Positions 55,831 to 64,000 of a DNA stretch of 64,000 nucleotides are shown here, piece after piece. Position 1 is the first letter of the stretch. Each line of letters starts with the position of its first letter. The stretch lies in contig JBAMJV010010150.1 of the NCBI GenBank assembly GCA_037951105.1, forward strand, positions 1 through 64,000, written 5' to 3'. This stretch comes from Echinarachnius parma (Eukaryota > Echinodermata > Echinoidea > Clypeasteroida > Echinarachniidae). The translations under genes and the position numbers were made by a program. A model generated the notes under the pieces. It saw only the letters and a program-made list of their open reading frames with translations. It was not told the origin of the DNA and did not search any database.

Positions 55831-56014
55831 CAGTGGCGTAGCGTGGTCGGACTGATTGGGGGGGCACGAACATTATTGGGGGGGGGGGGGGCACACCTTA
55901 TGTATTTCTTTGTTTTTTTCAAAAAATGGCCCCTTATGTTTTCTATTGTTTTTTCGAAATTATTGGGGGGGGGGGGCACGTGCCCCCCCGTGCCCCCCCG
56001 TAGCTACGCCACTG
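55831..56014. mobile_element. hAT-type MITE, 184 bp
   Basis: CAGTGGCGTAGC / GCTACGCCACTG termini and an exact 8-bp duplication GTAGCGCT (55823-55830, 56015-56022). G and C runs inside. Confidence 0.9.
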
Positions 56015-56696
56015 GTAGCGCTCAATATTTCCAACCATTCAATGATTGTATTAGGTTTCTATTTAGCCGTATCATACTTTTTCTCATATCCTTCCATTAG
56101 TAATGATCATACTTTGTCGGAAATTAATACTAGATGAAAGAAATGAACTCGAAACGTGCGTTATTATATCAACCCCAATGAAATAATTAAATGGGGTTGA
56201 TTATGATTACCACATCAGGGGTCGTCCTTTATCACCGAAGTCCGAATGACGCATGTACGGTAGTTTAGATAAACAGCTTCTTTCATTGCAACACCACATG
56301 ATATTTATTATTCAAAAAGAGGGCGATCTCTCAAATCGTATTGATTAAAACCATTTTTATTTTAAAATCATTGTGCATGTGATGTTTTGTTGAAATAATG
56401 ATTACAAACAGAGATCATCAGCAACTATTTCAAACCTCTTTTGTAAAAATTTGAAAAAATGTAAGCATCTATTTTGTTTTTCTTTTATCATCGAATAAAT
56501 CAGGGATCCCAGGTTGATTCCGATTGAATTCATTTATTTATATTTGAGCTGTTTCTGAACCGACTTGAATCAAATAAAGTTCACTCTGTCATTAAAATGG
56601 TATGCCCTTTCAACTTTGACACTCAGTTTTTCATTACCTCAAAAATAAATATTTCTTGAAGTGCACTCTACATTATACCAAAACTGAACTACCCCT

Positions 56697-57226
56697 TTAA
56701 AGGGGTAGTACAGTTTTGGTGAGGCTGAACTTAAGTAACCAAACCTGGACAGTAACATTATAAACTAATAATTATAACTCCACCATGCTCGAAAGGTATA
56801 CAAAATTACAAACGACTAAGTAAAAAGCCAATTATCATTTAAAAAGAGCCATTAAAACACAAGAGGGCGCTCTCTAAAAAGGCATTGGTTTGAACCATTT
56901 TTCATACAAAATTATGCATGTGATGTGTTATTGAAATCATGATTAAATAGAGAGATCATCAACAACTATATAAAAAACGTTTTTGAAAAAGTGTATGTAT
57001 TTTTTATTTTTTTTTAATTCATCTAATTATTTGGGCCCCAAATAATTATAAGATCAGATATATGTATTGATATTTCAGCCGTTTCTGGACAGATTTCGAC
57101 CAAGAAAAGTTTATTCTGCCATTCAAATTGTATGTTCTTTCAAATTCGACACTCAGTTTTTCATTGCCTCACAAAAAAATTGTGATGTGCAGCGCCCTCT
57201 CTACCAAAACTGAACTACCCCTTTAA
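56697..57226. mobile_element. TTAAAGGGG-type MITE
   Basis: TTAAAGGGGTAGTACAGTTT to AAACTGAACTACCCCTTTAA. It abuts a second MITE end (ending at 56700) across one shared TTAA. Confidence 0.85.
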
Positions 57227-57963
57227 GGTCAACTTATAATCTTTGTGAACATTATTTTGTTAAACATATCCCATGTGTTGCAAATGTGTAATTGACATGA
57301 ATGTATTCTTCTAAATGCTTGCATTTTTATGAGCGTCTTATCATGACAGCTCGGCTAAAGCCAATTAGACCTGTGCGCTATAATTATACAAATGGACTTT
57401 TAAATGACTGTTTACTGTTTGGTCAACGAGAACTGGCGTACTGGAGGGGGGCTTGGGGCTATTCCCCCCCCCCCCCACCCCCACCCCAAAATTAAAATTG
57501 AAACATGGCTTATCTCGAATTTGATACCAGTGATTAATTAAAGGGTATTTTCTTGAGACATGATAATTCCGATTCTACTTCATGTCAAGTCAAATTTCCT
57601 TCCTAGTCATGCACCAGATTGCACAATTTCAAGTAAAAAAAACAATGCAAAAGCTCCCTACTGTGGAAGGACATCACCCCTTCCCACCCTGCCCCGCTCT
57701 GTAGCTTAAAATAGTTCCCTCGGGCTTGGTCGCTTCGCTCCCTTGCAAAGTCTCATACTCATCGCTTGCTAAAAGTTGGCAACCCTGCCATCACTCTCTG
57801 ATGCGGATTTGTCTGCCCCCCCCCCCCCCCCCCTCCCCCATACAAATGTTTGGCTCATTACGCCACTGGTTATACGAGCAACATTAATATCATGCCGTTC
57901 TTAAAATTAACAAATCGTCAGTTCCATTTACAGCACACTGCACGACTCACTCCTCATCTTTGT

Positions 57964-58164
57964 TTACTTTGAGCATATAATTATAATTGTTTTTAAAAGG
58001 AGCCTAAATCCATTAGCAGTAAAACCTACACCATTATGAAAAGTCAAGGAAAAGTCAGAAATCGATGTGACATTGACACCTTGAACAATGGTGCTCCACG
58101 ACGGGGCGTGTTGTATCAACAATAGAAAGGCACACAACAATAATGGTACCGCTTTTGTAGGCAT
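57964..58164 (-). other. Small signal-peptide-like ORF in unit copy 3 (66 codons)
   Basis: M, then KAVPLLLCAFLLLIQHAPSW, STIVQGVNVTSISDFSLTF and HNGVGFTANGFRLLLKT. It differs from 25795-25986 by substitutions and in-frame indels. Upstream of it on the minus strand, about 58236-58415, is a further copy open over IVAVPLLLCAFILLIQHTPW. No homolog recognised. Confidence 0.35.
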
Positions 58165-58668
58165 TCATAATCCCATAGACTATACCCCCTTTGACATTTC
58201 ATGAACATTTATTCATACTTTTCGTTTAATTATGCTTTGAGCATATAAATGTTTTTAAAAGGAGCCTAAATCCATTACCAGTAAAACCTACACCATTATG
58301 AAAAGTCGAGGAAAAGTCAGAAATCGAAGTGGGATTGATACCTTGAACAATGGTGATCCACGGGGTGTGTTGTATCAACAAAATAAAGGCACACAACAAT
58401 AATGGTACCGCTACAATACATGCAACTGGTGTCGTGTGCCGAAGTACATTAATTAGACATCCTGATAAGCATGATAAGCGTATACTTATTTATCATTATT
58501 TTTTTTCTTATTCATGTCATTTTCTTCAATCTCCTTACCTGCTTCGTATTTCATTTCCATTCTCGCTATTAATTTATTTTCGCTTCTAAACTCGTCATCA
58601 TTCTACATTTGTTTTCGAGTCCCAATTTAATGATGATGACTATTAGTTTTCTTTGACATTTCTTTTTT

Positions 58669-59036
58669 CATATATGATGTACTCGATGGATATATTGATT
58701 TCTGTTTGGTTCATATAATCGCATTGTTTCTTAGCATAAAAAGGGACGATTTGTTCATTGGAATGATAACATTTATTCTCAATATTAGTACTTCGACCCT
58801 TTGATAACCAATATCCCCTTGCTTTGCTTGACGTCCGTGTCTCCCGATAAATACAAACAAAACATTTGAAAAAGTGTGAATCCTACTGCTCTGAATTAAC
58901 ATGATTTTTGTGATATAAAATAAAATACAATTACAAATCAATAGGCTTATCTTAAATCTAATAGCTATATACAGATTTAACCGTATTGCTCTAGCATCAG
59001 CTGAAGACGCCTCCGGTAATCATGTATACATTAGGC
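58669..59036. other. Intergenic, no recognised feature
   Basis: Nothing supportable. Confidence 0.45.
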
Positions 59037-59505
59037 TCGTTTACACAGACGGAAATAATCGTGATGCAAATTTAGAAAATTTGCATCGCGATCCAAATTT
59101 CGAAATTTTGTGTGGACATACAAATTTCGAAAATAATCGCGATTAGGATCGCGATGCAAAACGCCCTAAGTTCTGCGATTTTTTAGATTGAAATAAGCGC
59201 GATGAGTTGACGCGCGCGCGGCGTGTGTGAACGCCGAACGGTCGTCAGAAAAATACCGAAATAACATATCCCATCTCGCAAACCGCTTCTGAGCTATAGT
59301 GCGCAAATAATTTCGAAAAGTTTGAATCGCAATGCAAATTTTGAAATTATTTCCCTTCGTGTGAACGGGCTCAAATAATTTCGATATTTGAATCGCGATG
59401 CAAATCTTGAAATTATTTCCCTTTGTGTGAACGGGCGCAAATCATTTCGAAATTATGATCGCGATTCAAATAGCACTGAATATGCCTGTGTGAACGGTAT
59501 CGCAG
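59037..59505. mobile_element. Inverted-repeat element rich in AATCGCGATGCAAAT
   Basis: Ends CGTTTACACAGACGG and GCCTGTGTGAACGG are near-inverse. Internally (A/T)ATCGCGATGCAAAT and AATTTCGAAATT palindromes repeat about eight times, with two near-identical AAATTATTTCCCTT(C/T)GTGTGAACGGG blocks. Confidence 0.65.
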
Positions 59506-59799
59506 AAAGAGGTTTAAAGGCGGCACAACAATCACTGGAATAAGACGATCTCAAATTCATTCAGAGACTTAAAAAGAAGAAAAAATAATTTCATTCTTAT
59601 GTTACCATAAATAAGCCAAACAACCAGATACAAGAGAAGTGGGATAGCTCCAAGTGATTTTGGTTGAAACTGTACAAAGTTAATGGATCACTTTAATGGT
59701 TTTAATCAACATTTCATACGTCTTAAAAGAATGTTTTCGAAAAATGTTCACAGAAACCAACAGCTTTCCATAATGTTAAAGTTTAAGTTAGAGTTAAGT
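59506..59799. other. Outer upstream flank of receptor C
   Basis: 59630-59700 matches the far upstream flank of gene A (23820-23935, inverted: ACAAGAGAAGTGGG, GTTGAAAC, GGATCACTTT), showing how far the paralog homology reaches. Confidence 0.6.
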
Positions 59800-60214
59800 T
59801 TAAAGGGTACCACCACCCAAAAATAGTATCCTTGTAAATGAAAGGTATCATCTTTAGTATTCCATTCCATCAACAAGTTCACAAAAATATGTGTCCAGAA
59901 AAAAATTATATAATTGGAAAACGCATCACCATTCTAAAGCATGCTGTATGTACGAGACTAAGTGTGTGCAGAGCGAACGAATCGCCCGGGATTCTATTCT
60001 CTCCGAACATACGTGTGAATAGCATTGGCGCACTCGCAAATGTTTAGCCCGTATGGAACCAGGAAATAGAAGTGGTTCCGCAAGTGGGGGAAATTAATTG
60101 CTTTGTTTATGAATTACACAACCCTTTGCAAAATGATGGGTATCTATTTGATATCACAAAACGGTACCAAAGCATATAATGATGTGTTTTTCTTTGCCTG
60201 GTGGTCCCCTTTAA
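59800..60214. mobile_element. TTAAAGGGTACCACCACC MITE
   Basis: TTAAAGGGTACCACCACCCA at the left; GGTGGTCCCCTTTAA at the right, TTAA at both ends. It lies near the position of the gene A and B upstream MITEs but is a different family. Confidence 0.75.
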
Positions 60215-60539
60215 CTTAGCATCTTTGTGAGACACCGCACGCAAACACACACCCGCGTCTTACATGTCATACACACTTCTAATACTAACACGTCGCGCGC
60301 GCCCGTACGTACATGGACACGAATTAAATCTCTTTTTAGTCAAAACCACGACACTTTCATCCCAATCTTCAATTCTCTCACAGTCCCCGAACTATTCACA
60401 AGTGGTTACAGATCACTTTGCAGAAAGATTTAACAGCATCTGGACAACGTGCATCGAGGAAGTTCTTCTCATGATTTAGGTGATGACTCTCTTGCCGTGC
60501 AACACTATATTTCTAATGCACAAAACAATTTGTGTGTTA
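60215..60539. other. Upstream flank of receptor C
   Basis: Direct homolog of 33229-33540. The 60227-60433 and 60264-60479 frames are inside this flank and not coding. Confidence 0.6.
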
Positions 60540-60695
60540 ATAACCACTGTCGTTGTTTTATAGGAGTAAAATATAACTAGCTAATAAGGATAAACCTAGG
60601 GTTAGGGAACCATGGGAACATTGTGGGCCCTATATTAACTCCATCGGAATTGCAAAATATAGCTGTGAACGTGATAAACTGTCCATGTGCACAAG
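60540..60695 (+). promoter_or_regulatory. Conserved 5' block of receptor C
   Basis: AGGAGTAAAATATAACTAGC, GGGTTAGGGAAC and GGGAACATTGTGGG as in A and B. TATA-like CTATATTAA at 60630-60638, about 65 bases before the ATG. Confidence 0.6.
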
Positions 60696-60795
60696 ATGGA
60701 GCGATCTTCAGTCGCCTTGCCTACTGGACACACCATCTTCAGCGTCGGGACGCTTCTGGTTTTGTGTGTTGCTCTTCCGTGCTTAAAATGTGATG
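60696..60795 (+). CDS. Receptor C exon 1: signal peptide of a third paralog (partial)
   Basis: Encodes MERSSVALPTGHTIFSVGTL, then LVLCVALPCLKCD. Donor GATG|GTATGA, phase 1 as in A and B. One codon shorter in the hydrophobic core and more diverged at its end. The exon with the receptor body is not in the remaining 3.2 kb, so the gene continues to the right or is a truncated copy. Confidence 0.75.
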
Positions 60796-60941
60796 GTATG
60801 ATTTTATTATATTATATGATTTATATTAACTTTGATTATATGTAATAGCTTTATATTAATATCATAATAATAATGGGTTATTCTTTGTTTTATTCGTCCT
60901 TTAAAAAAATATAAACTACCATTATTGTCTTATCGTTGATG

Positions 60942-63581
60942 TACCATATGTCCCACAATTAATTACAACGGGACTTTCTGCAACGATAACTTTAAAGATA
61001 GTAGATCAATCAGAATGATATTTCAGGGTATGAAACTATAACTTATTACCTACATCTTGCAGAAAACCCTATTCGATTTGCTTCAGTGGTCATGGAGAAT
61101 TGGGGATCGTTGTAAATCATGTCATGGGTCCTTTTCTTCCAAGTTTGACACCTGGATGCTCTTGGCACCCATATGAATGGAAATACCGTTTGTCCCCCAA
61201 AAAATACAATCGGATTTTCTGCAACGATAACCTAAAAGATAGTATATCAATCATAATGCCTTTTCAGGGTATGAAACTATAACTTATTACCTACATCTTG
61301 CAGAAAACCCTATTTGATTTGCTTCAGTGGTCATGGAGAATGGGGATGTTTATAAATCACCAGTCATAGAGCAAAGCATGTTTTAATGAGGCTAAAACGC
61401 TCATTTTATTCAGATTCCAACGATCGAACTTTCTCACCCGAATAGTACTCGGCTGGAGATACATCATTTTAAAAATGCGATAACTTCAGTTTGCAATAAC
61501 CAATTGTACAATGTGATATATGACATTGTAGAAAATATGTCATTCTTTGCTTCCATATAATTATATTTTTAATTCAACAACGACAAAAGATGAAAATCAA
61601 GTGTAATAACTTGACAAAATTCGTTTTTGAAAGTTCTTTTTCATTCGGCTTGAAAACTTACAAAATGTACTTGCGTCTCCTTCATATTTATACCATATGA
61701 AAGGTAATTTAATACACTTTACAAATATGTCAATTTTGAAGCCGTTTATTTCTTAATCGGGTCAGGAGCCAACAAAGACCAGCAAAGGACAAAATAAAAT
61801 ATCATATTGTTGGCTTTCAGCGGCAATCCAGCCCGTTGATTGGTTGAATCAGCATCAAGCAGGTTCTCCACGTCCCGCGAAGAAGAGAGAGGGGGAGAGA
61901 GAATTTCTCTTTCCCCGCACAGCGCGTTGTTTAGTCCAGATTCAGGACGTGATTTGTGAACACACACCACCTACATGCACACCACACTATACGACTCAGA
62001 GCTAAACGGGCGCTTATCGTTACGTCCGTAATTCCCCTTTCCTAGCTCCAAAATAACGTCCTGACGTTTCTGTGGGAATTGGGCGTGGAAAAAATCACCG
62101 GTTCGCAGCGCACGTCAATCATTATTCATGAGCATGCAGCATTTTGTATACGATTGCCACACTCATCGCGCTACGTCATAATGCCCGCAGCCAATCACGT
62201 TTGGCTAGTTGCCAGCTAATTAACATTATGCTTACGTTTCGCGGAGGAAAAGATACATAATCGACCGAACCTTCTGCATGTTCCAATATTACATACGGCA
62301 GCTATCAGCAAGTGAACGATAACGGCAGCTATTGGCTGAGCTGAGCTAGCTATGTGTAGGAGGTTCGGGCAGCGAACTACGCGTTGTTCCGAGGGGAGCC
62401 TGGTATTGCGTTATTTGAATGAGGCCAATCACTGGCCCGCTTCAAACACACCCCATCGTACCATCCAATGGGAATGCTCGTTCGCATTTTAGTTGTTCTT
62501 AATTTGTACCTGAGTGGTATTTTCTTGGCTCCTGACCCGATTATCCAACGCAACAAAATAAAACCTACGTATCCTGAAAGAGTATAAAACATGCTTTGCA
62601 ATGATTATAAAATCAATGAGACGCAAGAAGCATAAACTGTTATTTTTCACCTCTGAACTTATTATTTTTTTGTGATATTTGACAACAAATTGCACTGGTA
62701 AAATTTGATTTAATACTTGATTAATTATGATAGACATAAAATATGATTCTTCCTCTAACATTTGATACCACATTCATTCATTAAAGACTATGTTAAGGTT
62801 CCATAAAGCTCAAAATAATACCCCTCTGCTTTGCTCATTGGTGCGTGCGGTTCGGAAATCTATGAATACGATATGAATAAATACAGTGGAATCGGGCTGA
62901 GTTGCATTCTGACTGTCACGTCAGATGTCCCTTCCCTCCAGGTTTTGTAGGAAGACGCGTTGTCCATTGTGTTCACGCCTTACACACTAAGTTGTTCATT
63001 GTGTTCTCGCACAAAAATATCTTTTGAGAAAGTAACTTTTTGTTTCCTGCATTTTCAACTAACGAAATAAATAATGAATGAAATGAAGTAAAATGGAATC
63101 ATATTTCTGAGTTTTGCAAACATTAGTAAGGTGTGAACATTAATGATTAAAGAGAAAATTAAATCATTAACTCATGGAAGACTTGATTTGAGCTCTTCCT
63201 CCTGTATGGCTTTCATTATTTGTTTCACATCCTTCAACAACAAAACCTCACACGAGTACAAACCATTGATATAAAGGTATGCACACAATTTGAATTAATT
63301 CGTTAGTTGCCCTGGCAGTTGTGAGCAAAATATTTCCATTTATGTGGATGCCAAGAGCATCCAAGTGTCAAACTTGGAAGAAACGGACCCATGACATTAT
63401 TTACAAAGATCCCAAATTCTCCATGACCACTGAAGCAAATCGAATAGGGTTTTCTGCAAGATGTAGTTAATAAATTATAGTTTCATACCCTGAAATATCA
63501 TTCTGATTGATCTACTATCTTTGCATTTAGCTTTATCGTTGCAGAAAGTCCCGTTGTAATTAATTTTGGGACATCCGGTAT
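60942..63581. mobile_element. 2.6-kb inverted-repeat element in receptor C intron 1
   Basis: The left arm TACCATATGTCCCACAATTA and the next about 230 bases match the complement of the right arm (ends GGGACATCCGGTA), including GAAAACCCTATTCGATTTGC. Part of the left arm is repeated at 61187-61340. ATACCGGATGTCCC-like ends suggest Tc1/mariner relatives. No transposase seen. Confidence 0.7.
61752..62545. mobile_element. Nested CpG-rich inverted-repeat element
   Basis: AATCGGGTCAGGAGCCAA and TTGGCTCCTGACCCGATT bound it. Outside, GCAAAGCATGTTTTA (61374) and its complement (62583) form another inverted pair. The interior is CpG-rich, with CCAAT and ACGTCA words. Confidence 0.6.
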
Positions 63582-63667
63582 AGTCTGAAATAAGTATTAC
63601 ATACTTATTATTAAATGAAACATAATAAAGAAACTGACCAGAAATATAATATGACTGAAAAAGAGCA

Positions 63668-63760
63668 AAGAAAATGGGGTTCCAGCGGGATTCGAAACCG
63701 AGACCTCTGGATTGTGTGTCGAGTGTTTTGGTCTGAAACCCGATTGGCAATTCGACACAA
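63668..63760 (-). mobile_element. Possible tRNA-derived SINE head
   Basis: The minus strand contains GGTTTCGAATCCCGCTGG, a B-box-like run 15-20 bases after GACACACAATCCAGAGGTC. No full cloverleaf was drawn, so a SINE or decayed tRNA. Confidence 0.4.
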
Positions 63761-63772
63761 TACTATTTCCAA

Positions 63773-64000
63773 TTAAAGGGATAGTTGAGTATTGGTAAAT
63801 ACAGTTTTGAGTACAGTTTTGGTCAAACTGAATTTTAGTAATCAAAACCTGCACCATTACATTACAAACTAGTAGTTATAACTCCACCAAGCTCGAAAGA
63901 AATATACACAATTACAAACGACTAAGTACAAAGGCTGTTATCATTAAAAAAAGAGCCGTTAAAACGCAAGAGGTCGCTCTCTAAAAACTGATTGGTTTTA
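63773..64000. mobile_element. TTAAAGGGATAGTTGAG MITE, cut by window end
   Basis: Left terminus as at 3005, then CAGTTTTGGTCAAACTGAAT and CTCCACCA.GCTCGAAAG. The right end is beyond the window. Confidence 0.8.

Larger units (their letters stand above)
56290..58668 (-). repeat. 2.4-kb duplicated unit, copy 3 (inverted)
   Basis: Reverse complement matches 25072-27499, from the small-ORF region through the G-run region (AATGAGCCAAAC, TTGCACCAGATTGCAC). It lacks the MITE found at 25264 in copy 1 and has an internal tandem duplication of the ORF region. Confidence 0.8.

Overview
This is AT-rich, intron-containing animal genomic DNA. It looks like a marine invertebrate deuterostome, possibly an echinoderm. 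That placement is an inference from the HYR-domain exons, the somatomedin-B/Methuselah-like receptors, the tRNA-derived SINEs ending in ATT repeats and the very heavy MITE load; no species can be named. Genes are sparse and every intron is crowded with nested transposons. Only four genic loci could be supported.

Locus 1 (48-11996, +) is a complete six-exon gene for a predicted 388-residue secreted, probably GPI-anchored protein. It has a signal peptide, three HYR domains on symmetrical phase-1 exons, and a C-terminal Ly6/uPAR three-finger domain followed by a hydrophobic tail. Its last intron must be spliced as GC-AG to stay in frame. Intron 3 carries a decayed partial copy of the HYR2 exon.

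Loci 2 and 3 are paralogous three-exon genes for secretin/Methuselah-type seven-transmembrane receptors with a Cys-rich ectodomain that starts with a somatomedin-B-like module. Gene A (15469-22614, -) encodes about 957 residues and gene B (33689-48908, +) about 961. They are divergently transcribed and belong to an inverted segmental duplication (roughly 14.27-23.8 kb against 32.0-49.6 kb). Gene B is longer mainly because its first intron has taken in LINEs, a 7.16-kb Academ-like DNA transposon holding a 156-bp satellite, and MITEs. Locus 4 (exon 1 at 60696-60795, +) is the first exon of a third paralog whose remaining exons lie beyond the window. All three paralogs share a conserved 5' block with a TATA-like element and the same signal-peptide exon.

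Between the receptor genes, 25.07-31.03 kb is a tandem pair of a roughly 2.4-kb repeat. A third, inverted copy lies at 56.3-58.7 kb. The rest is mobile-element debris: MITEs with TTAAAGG termini and TTAA targets (resembling Kolobok/T2 elements), hAT-type MITEs with exact 8-bp duplications, long palindromes, Tc1/mariner relics, LINE fragments (PHD-finger ORF1, reverse transcriptase, RNase H), SINEs and many G/C homopolymers.

The most interesting signals are the HYR-Ly6 architecture, the expanding receptor cluster with its shared promoter block, the satellite carrying a perfect RFX X-box palindrome in nearly every 156-bp unit, and a small signal-peptide-like ORF present in four copies of the 2.4-kb repeat.
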